A DNA stretch of 64,000 nucleotides, taken from Rhizobium sp. L43. GTDB taxonomy: Bacteria > Pseudomonadota > Alphaproteobacteria > Rhizobiales > Rhizobiaceae. Under the pieces are notes generated by a model that saw nothing but the letters and a program-made list of their open reading frames with translations, ran no database searches and had not been told where the DNA came from. The position numbers were made by a program, and so were the translations under genes. The stretch is from positions 124,001 through 188,000 of the forward strand of contig NZ_NWSQ01000008.1 in the NCBI RefSeq assembly GCF_002531725.1, given 5' to 3'. Below are positions 51,567 through 60,001 of this stretch, piece after piece; position 1 is the first letter of the stretch, and the number at the start of each line of letters is the position of its first letter.

Positions 51567-52295
51567 ATGCAGATGAAGGATCGCAGCAAAGGTTCCGGGT
51601 CGCTGGTTTCACAGGTCGGCGAAAGTCTCCGGCAAGCGATCTTGAGCGGCCAGTATTCGGCCGGCGACAAACTTCCCAGCGAACATGAGCTGACGGAGAC
51701 ACACAGTGTCAGCCGAACCGTCGTGCGCGAAGCCGTGGCCGCACTTCGTTCTGACGGTCTTGTCGAGGTGCGGCAGGGAGCGGGGATTTTCGTGATCGGC
51801 GCTGATCCCGCGCAATCCGGGCGGAAGGCCGACAAGGCCCGCGTCGTTTCCGACCTGGAAGTGCTCGAGATCAGAACGCCTGTCGAAATCGAGGCCGCCG
51901 GTCTTGCGGCCTTGCGCCGCTCGCCTGCGCAGGAAGAGGCGATTTTCGAATGCCACCGGAATATCCTCCATTGCATCGAGAGCGACCATTCCATTCGTGA
52001 GGCGGATCTCGAACTCCATGCCGCGATCGCCGAAGCCACGAACAATCCGCTGTTCAGGCAGTTCCTGGAATCCCAGGGCTCGGCGATCATCCCGCAGTCG
52101 CGGCTGGTCCCGGAATCGCGGACAGCCGAACAGACCGCCTACCGAAAGCTGATTCACAGAGAACACGAAGCAATCGTCGTTGCCATCTCCGACAGGGACG
52201 ATCAGGCCGCCCGAAATGCGATGCGCGAGCACCTGGTCGGCAGCCAGACAAGATACCGCAACCTGCTGAAGGATCTGCGAAGCTTCACGAGCTGA
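51567..52295 (+). CDS. GntR-family regulator, FadR (FCD) type
   Basis: A 242-residue regulator. A winged HTH (VSQVGESLRQAILSGQYSAG, then KLPSEHELTETHSVSRTVVR) is followed by an all-helical FCD ligand domain (LEVLEIRTPVEIEAAGLAAL, with metal-site-like DLELHAAIAEATNNPLF). I chose the ATG at 51567 with TAGG upstream; 51573 and a GTG at 51498 are alternatives. FCD regulators usually respond to organic or sugar acids. Its target is unknown; the hydrolase gene at 52431 lies 135 bases downstream on the same strand. Confidence 0.9.
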   Translation: MQMKDRSKGSGSLVSQVGESLRQAILSGQYSAGDKLPSEHELTETHSVSRTVVREAVAALRSDGLVEVRQGAGIFVIGADPAQSGRKADKARVVSDLEVLEIRTPVEIEAAGLAALRRSPAQEEAIFECHRNILHCIESDHSIREADLELHAAIAEATNNPLFRQFLESQGSAIIPQSRLVPESRTAEQTAYRKLIHREHEAIVVAISDRDDQAARNAMREHLVGSQTRYRNLLKDLRSFTS

Positions 52296-52430
52296 CAGTC
52301 GATCCCGGAATTGCCTGGAAGCGTCCGCGGCTGTTGGCGCGAATTGTCCGCTATTTGTCCGGCGCGCGCATTTTCCCACGCCATCAAATCGCCGAATATA
52401 GCTTCATGATCAACCGCCATGGAGCAAAAA

Positions 52431-52997
52431 ATGTCCGGCCATGATACTGTCCTTCTCGTCATCGACGCCCAAGAGTCTTTCAGACAACGCGATTACTGGG
52501 ATGAAACCCTGGCATCCGCCTACATCGATCGTCAGCAGGCTCTGATCGACGGCGTGCAAGCCGATGGAATACCCGTTGTCCAGATCTTCCATGTCGATGA
52601 AAACTCGCCGTTTTCGGAGGCATCAGGCTTCGTCAGGACCCTCGCGCCGCTCAGGATCGCGCCGAAGGCGACATTCAGGAAGAGCCGCCATAGCGCTCTG
52701 GTCGGTTCGGGCCTCGATGTGTGGCTGACCGAGAACGGCGTCCGTCGGATCCTCGTCTCCGGCATCCGCACCGAACAGTGCTGCGAGACCACGACCCGCC
52801 ACGCCTCCGATCTCGGCTATCAAGTCGACTATGTCGGCGAAGCGACCCTGACCTTCCCGATGACCGACGCCACCGGACGCACCTGGAGTGCGAGGGAAAT
52901 CCGCGACCGGACCGAACTGGTCCTGTCAGGCCGCTTCGCTCGGATCTCGACCGTCGAACAGGCACTGGCGGGGCGTGGAAAGCCGCTCGCCGCATGA
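52431..52997 (+). CDS. Isochorismatase-family cysteine hydrolase
   Basis: A 188-residue cysteine hydrolase. The catalytic triad is visible: Asp12 (LLVIDAQESF), Lys84 (FRKSRHSAL) and Cys117 (SGIRTEQCCETTTRHASDLG). Relatives include nicotinamidases and other amide hydrolases; the exact substrate is unknown. I chose the ATG at 52431, six bases after GGAG; an ATG at 52419 is possible. The stop overlaps the start of the GlxA-type regulator gene by four bases (ATGA), so the two are co-translated. Confidence 0.88.
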   Translation: MSGHDTVLLVIDAQESFRQRDYWDETLASAYIDRQQALIDGVQADGIPVVQIFHVDENSPFSEASGFVRTLAPLRIAPKATFRKSRHSALVGSGLDVWLTENGVRRILVSGIRTEQCCETTTRHASDLGYQVDYVGEATLTFPMTDATGRTWSAREIRDRTELVLSGRFARISTVEQALAGRGKPLAA

Positions 52998-54007
52998 CGG
53001 ACGCCGCGCAGCCCTTCGATATCCCGGTCTTCGTCGTCGTGCCGCCGCGCGTGCTGCTGCTCGACGTGGCCGGCCCGATCGAAGTGCTGCGCAAGGCGAA
53101 CCTCGAACAGCGCAGGGTGCGCTTTACCGTCACCTATGTCGGCCCATCGGCGACGGTCGGCAGCTCGATCGGTCTTGCCGTTACCGGCGTCGCCGCATTG
53201 CCGGAACGTCTGCCCGATAGTGCGCTTGTCGTCATTGCCGGCAGCGCCGACGCGCCGATGGAAGGCAGCGGCCCACAGGACGGGCGGGAATGCGCCGATG
53301 AGGCCGCCATCGTTGCATGGTTGAAGCGTACCATCCGTCCGGGAATTCGACTGGTCTCGATCTGCTCGGGCGCATTGCTCGCTGCCGAGGCCGGAATGCT
53401 CGACGGCCGCGAGTGCACCACGCATCACGGCTGCATGGAAGATCTGATCAGGCTCGCGCCGACGGCGCGTGTCCGGGACAACCGGCTCTACGTCGAGGAC
53501 GGAGACCGCCTCACCAGCGCCGGCATCACCGCCGGCATAGACCTCATGCTCCATATCGTCGCCGAGGCGGCGGGACATGCCTGCGCGCTTGCGGTGGCAC
53601 GATATCTTGTCGTCTATCTCAGGCGCGGCGGCTCGGATCCGCAGCTTTCGCCCTGGCTCGAAGGCCGCAACCATATCCACCCGGTCATTCACCGTGCGCA
53701 GGACGCCGTGGTCGCCGATCCCTCCCGGGACTGGTCGGTGGCGTTGCTCGCCCGCCTCAGCGGCGCCAGCCCGCGCAACCTTTCACGGCTGTTCAACGAA
53801 CAGACCGGCATGAGCGTTACGGATTTCGTCAACCGTATGCGTGTGGCTCTTGCCCGCGAGATGCTCGCCGGTTCGCGGCTGGACATGGAGGCCGTCGCCA
53901 TGCGCGCCGGCTTCGGCTCGGCACGGCAGCTGCGCCGCGCCTGGAACCGTTTGAATGACGGCCCGCCGAGCGCGGCGCGCTCAAGGCTGCAGCTGAAAGC
54001 TAGTTGA
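52994..54007 (+). CDS. GlxA-type AraC-family regulator (DJ-1/PfpI plus AraC domains)
   Basis: A 337-residue regulator. The N-terminal 190 residues have a DJ-1/PfpI amidotransferase-like fold (IPVFVVVPPRVLLLDVAGPI, then RLVSICSGALLAAEAGMLDG with the nucleophile-elbow Cys in ICSGA). The C-terminal 100 residues carry two AraC-type HTH motifs (WSVALLARLSGASPRNLSRL and MEAVAMRAGFGSARQLRRAW). It overlaps the hydrolase gene by ATGA, which implies a shared role, perhaps sensing a nitrogen compound that the hydrolase acts on. The TauABC-type importer begins 97 bases downstream and is a possible target. Confidence 0.9.
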   Translation: MTDAAQPFDIPVFVVVPPRVLLLDVAGPIEVLRKANLEQRRVRFTVTYVGPSATVGSSIGLAVTGVAALPERLPDSALVVIAGSADAPMEGSGPQDGRECADEAAIVAWLKRTIRPGIRLVSICSGALLAAEAGMLDGRECTTHHGCMEDLIRLAPTARVRDNRLYVEDGDRLTSAGITAGIDLMLHIVAEAAGHACALAVARYLVVYLRRGGSDPQLSPWLEGRNHIHPVIHRAQDAVVADPSRDWSVALLARLSGASPRNLSRLFNEQTGMSVTDFVNRMRVALAREMLAGSRLDMEAVAMRAGFGSARQLRRAWNRLNDGPPSAARSRLQLKAS

Positions 54008-54104
54008 AAGCTTCGACGTCATAGGAAGTTGGGCAGCATCGTGGAGGAGACACGGTCAAAGGTGGCAAGACGACGATGCAGCACACCACAAGGAGGAGAT
54101 ATCA

Positions 54105-55118
54105 ATGCGTTCTTCGCGCAGCCTTTTTCACACCGTCGCTTTTTCTGCGCTTCTCACTGCCGCGTCATTGACTGCGAGCGCAGCCAGCGCAGCCGACAAG
54201 ATCACCATCATGGTCGGCGGTTATGAGAAGCAGATCTATCTGCCCGCCAAGCTCGCCGAATCCCTCGGCTACTTCAAGGACGAGGGCCTTGACGTCGAGC
54301 TCCTGAACGAAGCTGCCGGCGTCGATGCCGAAAACCAGCTGCTGGCCGGCGCCGTCCAGGGCGTAGTCGGCTTCTACGACCACTGCGTCGACCTGCAGGC
54401 CAAGGGCAAATTCGTCGAATCCATCGTCCAGTTCAGCCAGGCGCCGGGCGAGGTCGAGATGGTCTCGAGCAAACATCCTGACATCAAGTCGCCGGCCGAT
54501 TTCAAAGGCAAGACCCTCGGTGTTACCGGTCTCGGCTCGTCCACGAACTTCCTGACCCTCTTCATGGCCTCGAAGGCCGGACTGAAGCCCGGCGACGTCG
54601 TCACCGTCCCGGTCGGCGCCGGCGGCACTTTCATCGCCGCCATGCAGCAGGATCAGATCCAGGCCGGGATGACGACCGAGCCGACGATCTCGCGCCTGAT
54701 CAAGACAGGCGAAGCCAGTGTGCTCGTCGATATGCGCACGGTCGAATCGACCCGAAAGGCGCTCGGCGGCACCTATCCGGCGGCCTCGCTTTACATGGAA
54801 GCCTCCTGGGTCGACGCCCACAAGGAAGAGGCGCAGAAGCTCGCCAACGCCTTCGTCAAGACGCTGAAGTACATCAACACGCATTCTGCCGCCGAGATCG
54901 CGGACAAGATGCCGAAGGACTTCTATGTCGGCGACAAGGACGGCTACATCAAGGCTCTCGACGAGGGCAAGGGCATGTTCACGCCCGATGGCGTCATGCC
55001 GGAAGACGGTCCGAAGACCGTGCTTGCGGTGCTGTCGGAGTTCTCCAAGAACGTCAAGGGCAAGCAGATCGACCTTTCCAAGACCTACACGACGGAATTC
55101 GTCAAGAACGTCCAGTAA
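54105..55118 (+). CDS. ABC transporter substrate-binding protein, NMT1/THI5-like (TauA/SsuA type)
   Basis: A 337-residue periplasmic protein with a clear signal peptide (HTVAFSALLTAASLTASAAS, cleavage near ASAAD). The mature part has the NMT1/THI5 pattern (YLPAKLAESLGYFKDEGLDV, then GKTLGVTGLGSSTNFLTLFM). Family members bind sulfonates, nitrate or pyrimidine precursors. AAGGAGGAG lies about eight bases upstream. It is followed by its ATPase and permease genes. The neighbouring amide hydrolase and GlxA regulator hint at a nitrogen-containing substrate. Confidence 0.92.
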   Translation: MRSSRSLFHTVAFSALLTAASLTASAASAADKITIMVGGYEKQIYLPAKLAESLGYFKDEGLDVELLNEAAGVDAENQLLAGAVQGVVGFYDHCVDLQAKGKFVESIVQFSQAPGEVEMVSSKHPDIKSPADFKGKTLGVTGLGSSTNFLTLFMASKAGLKPGDVVTVPVGAGGTFIAAMQQDQIQAGMTTEPTISRLIKTGEASVLVDMRTVESTRKALGGTYPAASLYMEASWVDAHKEEAQKLANAFVKTLKYINTHSAAEIADKMPKDFYVGDKDGYIKALDEGKGMFTPDGVMPEDGPKTVLAVLSEFSKNVKGKQIDLSKTYTTEFVKNVQ

Positions 55119-55215
55119 GGCGTCGCGCCGCTTCCGGTCCGAACCGGAAGCGGCCTCCCTATCGATCCATGGGCATTGCGTGCACGCGCCCCAAAGGCAC
55201 GCCTCAGGTATCATC

Positions 55216-56034
55216 ATGCAACATGACAACAATCAGATCCCGGCGATCGAGCTGATCAATGTCAGCCGCCGCTTCGTCTCACCGACCGGCAAATCCCTGA
55301 CTGCGCTCCGCGATTTCAACATGACGGTCGCCCGCGGCGAGTTCGTCGCCGTCGTCGGTCCGACCGGCTGCGGCAAGTCGACGACACTCAACCTGGTTAC
55401 CGGCCTCGCACGCCCGAGCGCCGGCGAAGTCCGGCTGATGGGCGGCCCGATCACCGGCATCGACCCGCGTGTCGGCTTCGCATTCCAGACCGACGCACTC
55501 TTTCCCTGGAAGAACGTCATCGACAACGTCATGGCCGGGCCGCTGTTCCGCGGCAAGTCGCGCACCGAAGCTGAAAAAAGTGCCCGCGACTGGCTGGCGC
55601 GCGTCGGCCTTTCGAAGTTTGCCCACCACTATCCCCACCAGCTTTCCGGCGGCATGCGCAAGCGCGTCTCGCTGGCGCAGACCTTCATCAACGAACCGGA
55701 AATCCTGCTGATGGACGAGCCCTTTTCGGCGCTCGACGTGCAGACCCGTACGGTAATGCACGAGGAACTGTTGAAGCTGTGGGCGGAGCGAAAGGCCTCG
55801 GTGGTGTTCGTGACACACGATCTCGAAGAAGCTGTCGCGCTCGCCGACAAGGTCTATGTCCTGACCGCCGGCCCGGCGACGGTCAAGTCGGTCTACACGA
55901 TCGATCTCCCCCGCCCCCGAGTCGTATCGGAGATCCGCTACGAGCAGAGCTTCATCGACTATTGCAAGACGATCTGGGAGGACCTCCGCCAGGAGGTCGA
56001 GACCAGCTACCGCCGCGCAAGCGAAGCGGCCTGA
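55216..56034 (+). CDS. ABC transporter ATP-binding protein (TauB/SsuB type)
   Basis: A 272-residue ATPase. Walker A is GPTGCGKST, the signature LSGGMRKRVSLAQ, Walker B ILLMDEPFSALD, and the switch His is in FVTHDLEEAV. The phrase FQTDALFPWKNVIDNV is typical of nitrate/sulfonate-type ATPases. The ATG at 55216 begins the normal length; the frame is open earlier only because of overlap with the binding-protein gene in another frame. It lies between the binding-protein and permease genes, 11 bases before the latter. Confidence 0.93.
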   Translation: MQHDNNQIPAIELINVSRRFVSPTGKSLTALRDFNMTVARGEFVAVVGPTGCGKSTTLNLVTGLARPSAGEVRLMGGPITGIDPRVGFAFQTDALFPWKNVIDNVMAGPLFRGKSRTEAEKSARDWLARVGLSKFAHHYPHQLSGGMRKRVSLAQTFINEPEILLMDEPFSALDVQTRTVMHEELLKLWAERKASVVFVTHDLEEAVALADKVYVLTAGPATVKSVYTIDLPRPRVVSEIRYEQSFIDYCKTIWEDLRQEVETSYRRASEAA

Positions 56035-56045
56035 GGGAGGATATC

Positions 56046-56927
56046 ATGGCACACACCACGTTCGAGGCCGGTTCGGCCACGCTGTTTCGCCCAGGCACAT
56101 CTGATGCCGAAATCGAAGCCTCCGCGCTGAAGGCAATACGGCGGCGCAACACGCTCGTGCGCTTCTGGCAGATCGCCATCCTGGTCTTCGTCATCGGCAT
56201 GTGGGAGCTCTCCTCCAACATGCAGTGGATCGACCCGTTCTTCTATTCGAGCCCGAGCGGTGTCGTTGAGCGCCTCTACGAATGGGCGACCGAGGGCACG
56301 ACGGAAGGGTCGCTCTGGTATAATCTATGGGTGACGATGGAGGAGGCGCTGATCGGATTCTTCGCAGGCTCGATCACCGGCGTCTTCGTCGGCATCGGCC
56401 TCGGCCGCAACCGCTTCCTGTCGGACATCTTCTCCGTTTACATCAAGGCGATCAACTCCATCCCCCGCGTCGTCCTTGCCCCGATCTTCATCATGATCAT
56501 GGGTCTCGGCCTGCCCTCCAAGGTCGCGCTCGCCTTCATCATGGTGTTCTTCGTCGTCTTCGCCAATGCCTTCCAGGGCGTGCGCGAGGCCGACCGCAAC
56601 ATGATCGCCAATGCCCGCATCCTCGGCGCCTCGGACTGGCAGGTCACCCGCACGGTGGTCATTCCCTCGGCGATGAGCTGGATCTTCGCCAGCCTGCACG
56701 TCTCCTTCGGTTTCGCCATCATCGGCGCGATCGTCGGCGAATTCGTCGGCGCCCGCTTCGGCATCGGTCAGCTCATCTCGATCGCCAAGGGCACGTTCGA
56801 TGCCGCCGGCATGTTCGCGGCCATCCTTCTCGTCATGGTCGTCACGCTTGTTGCGGAATACATCATGACATTGATTGAGAACCGCCTTGCCAAGTGGCGT
56901 CCGCAGCAGCACCTCGATACGCAGTAA
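56046..56927 (+). CDS. ABC transporter permease (TauC/SsuC type)
   Basis: A 293-residue permease with about six membrane segments. The ATPase-contacting loop is near READRNMIANARILGASDWQ, and the segment AIGAIVGEFVGARFGIG is typical of the BPD_transp_1 nitrate/sulfonate group. The ATG at 56046 has GGGAGG about five bases upstream. It completes a binding protein/ATPase/permease importer, in which one permease gene suffices as a homodimer. The terminator at 56960-56990 follows. Confidence 0.93.
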   Translation: MAHTTFEAGSATLFRPGTSDAEIEASALKAIRRRNTLVRFWQIAILVFVIGMWELSSNMQWIDPFFYSSPSGVVERLYEWATEGTTEGSLWYNLWVTMEEALIGFFAGSITGVFVGIGLGRNRFLSDIFSVYIKAINSIPRVVLAPIFIMIMGLGLPSKVALAFIMVFFVVFANAFQGVREADRNMIANARILGASDWQVTRTVVIPSAMSWIFASLHVSFGFAIIGAIVGEFVGARFGIGQLISIAKGTFDAAGMFAAILLVMVVTLVAEYIMTLIENRLAKWRPQQHLDTQ

Positions 56928-56959
56928 TCAAATCCGCCTCCTCCCAAGGCAGATCGAAG

Positions 56960-56990
56960 AGAAGGCCGGGCTCTATGCCCGGCCTTCTTT
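56960..56990. terminator. Bidirectional Rho-independent terminator
   Basis: Twelve-base arms AGAAGGCCGGGC and GCCCGGCCTTCT around TCTAT, extended by A/T pairs. It lies between the convergent permease and histidine-kinase genes. Confidence 0.85.
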
Positions 56991-57002
56991 CATTTGATGG
57001 AC

Positions 57003-58403
57003 TTAAGCGAGCGGAAGCCGCACCGTCACGAAGAGCCCACCGCCTTCCGCGTCATCGAGCGAGACTGAACCTCCGGCGCCTTCGACGACCTCCCGAACGA
57101 TCGCAAGCCCCAGACCGCTCCCCTCGGCTTCGGTCCCCATGATGCGGTAGAAGCGTTCGAAAACCTGCTCACGCTCGTCGCTCGGAATGCCCGGGCCGTC
57201 GTCCTCGACGGTGACGACGGCGTTACCATCAGCCTGCCCGATCGCGACGGTCACCCGTCCATCGGCACTGCTATAGCGGATGGCGTTGTCTATGAGGTTG
57301 ACCAGCATCTCGCGCAGCATCGTGCCGTCGCCCTCGACAATGACCGGGCGATCCGCTTCCAACCCGAGGTCGATGTTGCGCCTGAGCGCCTCTTCGGCAT
57401 GCGCTTCCAGGATCTCGCGGGCAGCCTTGCTGAGATCGGTCGTATCGCTGCGCGGACGGCGACTGCCGGGCTCGGCCCGTGACAAGGTCAGGAGCTGGCT
57501 GGCGAGGCGCGAAATCTGCTTCGTGCTGGAGCGCAGGGCGGCAAGCGCCTCGTCGCGACGTGCCGCATCGGTTTCGCGGGCCGCCACGCTCGCCTGCGTC
57601 GAAATCAGCGCCAGCGGCGTTCTGAGTTGATGGGCGGCATTCGATACGAACCGCCGCTGTGCGGCCATTTGGTTCTGGACGCGCTCCATATAGTCGTTCA
57701 GCGCCTGGACGAGCGGCCGCAATTCGCTCTGCACCATCTCGGGCGGAAGCGGATCGAGACGGTTGCGCCCGCGCTGGCGCACCGCGTCCCGCAGTCTGAG
57801 AGCAGGCGCCAGGCCGCGCTGAAGCCCGAGGATGGTCACCAGGCTGGCGACGAAGACGAGCACGAACTGCTTCGAAAAATCCGAAAGCCATAGCTGCCGT
57901 CGCATCGCATATTGGCTGTTATGCATCACGGCGACGGTCACCGAGATCGTGCCGTCATCGGGAAGGCCGACGACGGGATGGTCGAGCATCAGGACGCGCA
58001 CATCGGCGCCATGGAAGGTGCGATCCTCGCCGGCCCGTTGGACGGCCGGCAACGGCAGGTCGGGAAGACCGCTCACCAGGCTGCCCCAGGCGGTGATCAC
58101 CTGGTAAGATACCCGGTCGCCGAAACCCGTGTCGAACATTTCGAGCGCGGCCGGCGGCACATCCACCTGAACATTGCCGCCCTCGTCGACGCGGACGGCC
58201 TCGGCGATGACGCGGGCCGAGGCCAGAAGGGTTCGATCCGTCACCAGCTTTGCTGTCGCATCCGCCGTCCTGAAGCTGTCGTAAAGATTGAAGCCGATCG
58301 CGCCGAACAGGGTCAGCAGCACCCAGCAGAGCAACTGTACCCTCAGGCTCTGGCTGAGCCGCGCGATCGTCAAGCCAGCCTTTGTCACGACGCTATTCGA
58401 CAT
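57003..58403 (-). CDS. Sensor histidine kinase (TctE/QseC-like)
   Basis: A 466-residue membrane kinase. TM1 is near residues 23-40 and TM2 near 178-196, with a periplasmic sensor of about 135 residues between them. The phospho-acceptor is His258 (FVSNAAHQLRTPLA). The ATP domain has N box NLIDNAIRYS, DDGPGIP and GSGLGLAIVREVVEG. It overlaps the response-regulator gene by 11 bases, so the two are one operon. TctE-like kinases often sense carboxylates; the stimulus here is unknown and no tricarboxylate carrier is nearby. Confidence 0.93.
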   Translation of the reverse strand: MSNSVVTKAGLTIARLSQSLRVQLLCWVLLTLFGAIGFNLYDSFRTADATAKLVTDRTLLASARVIAEAVRVDEGGNVQVDVPPAALEMFDTGFGDRVSYQVITAWGSLVSGLPDLPLPAVQRAGEDRTFHGADVRVLMLDHPVVGLPDDGTISVTVAVMHNSQYAMRRQLWLSDFSKQFVLVFVASLVTILGLQRGLAPALRLRDAVRQRGRNRLDPLPPEMVQSELRPLVQALNDYMERVQNQMAAQRRFVSNAAHQLRTPLALISTQASVAARETDAARRDEALAALRSSTKQISRLASQLLTLSRAEPGSRRPRSDTTDLSKAAREILEAHAEEALRRNIDLGLEADRPVIVEGDGTMLREMLVNLIDNAIRYSSADGRVTVAIGQADGNAVVTVEDDGPGIPSDEREQVFERFYRIMGTEAEGSGLGLAIVREVVEGAGGSVSLDDAEGGGLFVTVRLPLA

Positions 58404-59061
58404 GTCTGAGGAGATAACCGAGCCCGCGCAACGTCGCTATCTGAACCGAACTGCGCTCGAGCTTCTTTCTGAGCCTGTGCACGTAGATTTCGATGGCGCT
58501 CGGATCCGCCTCGTCGTCGAAACCGAATACGCTTTCGGAAAGGGCGGCTTTCGAAACCGTGTTGCCCAGCTTCATGGCAAGCTGTTCAAGAACGGCATAT
58601 TCGCGCGGCGTCAGTTGCAACAGCTCGCCTGCGACGAAAAACTGCCGCGTCCCGCCGGAGAATCGGAGGTCACCGACGGTGATCTCGGACGATGCCCGGT
58701 CCTGGCCGCGACGGACCACCGCACGAATCCTGGCTTCGAGCTCGGCGATTTCGAAGGGTTTGGCGAGATAGTCGTCGGCGCCGCTGTCGAGCCCCGCCAC
58801 ACGGCCGTCCAGGCTCGCATTCGCGGTCAGGATGATGACCGGCAGCTTGCTGCCGGACTGCCTCAGCCGTTTCAAAAGCGTCAATCCGTCAAGCTTGGGC
58901 AGCGCGAGATCGAGGATCATCGCCGAATACTCCGCCACCTTGAGCATATGCTCGGCGTCCTCGCCGTCATAGGCGATGTCGATAGCGTATTGCGCCTGCC
59001 GCAGGGCCTTGCCCAGCCAGGCTGCCAGATCCTTGTTGTCCTCCACCACAAGCAGTCGCAT
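58393..59061 (-). CDS. OmpR-family response regulator (TctD-like)
   Basis: A 222-residue regulator. The receiver domain has Asp51 (MILDLALPKLDG), an acidic pair in VVEDNKD and the conserved Lys in YLAKPFEIAELEARI. A winged-helix OmpR domain follows (LTPREYAVLEQLAMKLGNTV, then EIYVHRLRKKLE). It is encoded first, directly before its kinase with an 11-base overlap. The ATG has GGAGG upstream. Its regulon cannot be read from the window. Confidence 0.94.
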   Translation of the reverse strand: MRLLVVEDNKDLAAWLGKALRQAQYAIDIAYDGEDAEHMLKVAEYSAMILDLALPKLDGLTLLKRLRQSGSKLPVIILTANASLDGRVAGLDSGADDYLAKPFEIAELEARIRAVVRRGQDRASSEITVGDLRFSGGTRQFFVAGELLQLTPREYAVLEQLAMKLGNTVSKAALSESVFGFDDEADPSAIEIYVHRLRKKLERSSVQIATLRGLGYLLRHVE

Positions 59062-59138
59062 CCGACCTCCTTAGCACGGGCAGACGGTCTGGCGGAAGCG
59101 GACACGGTTTCTGCCGGCCAGCGATTCCGATTTAAGAA

Positions 59139-59990
59139 TTATGGAGTAGCGTGCTCGATCTTGTCTTCGGCGACCACGGCTGCGACGTTCCGGTCTCCGG
59201 CGTCAGGCGCCTCCGTTCCCCAGATTTCGATCTGCGTCAACGCCGGATAGGGCGAGCCGTCCTCCGCCTTGATCAGTCCGTGCAACTCCACCCATTCGAC
59301 GATGCAGGGCTCGATGGAAAAACCCTGCGCGGCGCCCGATTTCACCAGCGGAAAAGAGGAAGTGCCGCCGTTCGAGAAGGTGACGCTGACCTTTTGCCAC
59401 CAGGAGTCATGCGGGAAATCTGCCCGGAGGTAGAAGACGATCTCGTCAATCCGGACGGGCCTGCCGAATTCCACCGTCAGTGCGGCTTCAGGATCGCGAT
59501 TGATGCCCCAACTCGTGTAAGGCCAGAAGCCGTGATTGTCGTTGGCCTTTTCGCCGTCGATGGCATTGCGTGCGGCAAAGACCGCTTCGCCGCGGGTTTC
59601 GACATTGGCGCGCGCATGCGGGAAAAGCGACCGGTTGGCGTGATCGTCCCAGGGGTTCACAGCAAGGTTTCGCCTTTGGGCGATGTCGTCAGGCCGCGCG
59701 CTTTTGGCAGAAAGCCGGTGAATATCGCCCCTGAAGGCGTTCGGCGAATAGGATTTACGCTTGTCGCCGAAGGGCACGGCGAACGCATAGGCGCTTTCCC
59801 TGATGTAGACGAGGCCAGCGTGGATCGCGTTATCAAGTGCGAGGAAGACATGTCCGGGCTCGGAAGCCTCGACGACGACGCAGTCGCCTTCGCTATAGTT
59901 CTGGCGGTAGACCAGAAACGTCTCGTCCTGCGCGGTGGCGCTTGCCAGCACGAACCCATCGGCATCCACGATCTTCAGCGTCAATTCCAT
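59139..59990 (-). CDS. Putative carbohydrate-binding protein (discoidin-like C-terminal half)
   Basis: A 283-residue protein without signal peptide. The first 100 residues are beta-rich (YSEGDCVVVEASEPGHVFLA). Residues about 110-270 resemble an F5/8 type C (discoidin) fold: NLAVNPWDDHANRSLFPHAR, AIDGEKANDNHGFWPYTSWG, then EFGRPVRIDEIVFYLRADFP and a final IEIWGTE. Such domains bind sugars. It starts 11 bases after the lyase gene's stop and has GGAGGG upstream, so it belongs to the lyase operon. An enzymatic role cannot be excluded. I have not seen a known name for this arrangement. Confidence 0.75.
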   Translation of the reverse strand: MELTLKIVDADGFVLASATAQDETFLVYRQNYSEGDCVVVEASEPGHVFLALDNAIHAGLVYIRESAYAFAVPFGDKRKSYSPNAFRGDIHRLSAKSARPDDIAQRRNLAVNPWDDHANRSLFPHARANVETRGEAVFAARNAIDGEKANDNHGFWPYTSWGINRDPEAALTVEFGRPVRIDEIVFYLRADFPHDSWWQKVSVTFSNGGTSSFPLVKSGAAQGFSIEPCIVEWVELHGLIKAEDGSPYPALTQIEIWGTEAPDAGDRNVAAVVAEDKIEHATP

Positions 59991-60001
59991 GCTCGCCCTC
60001 C

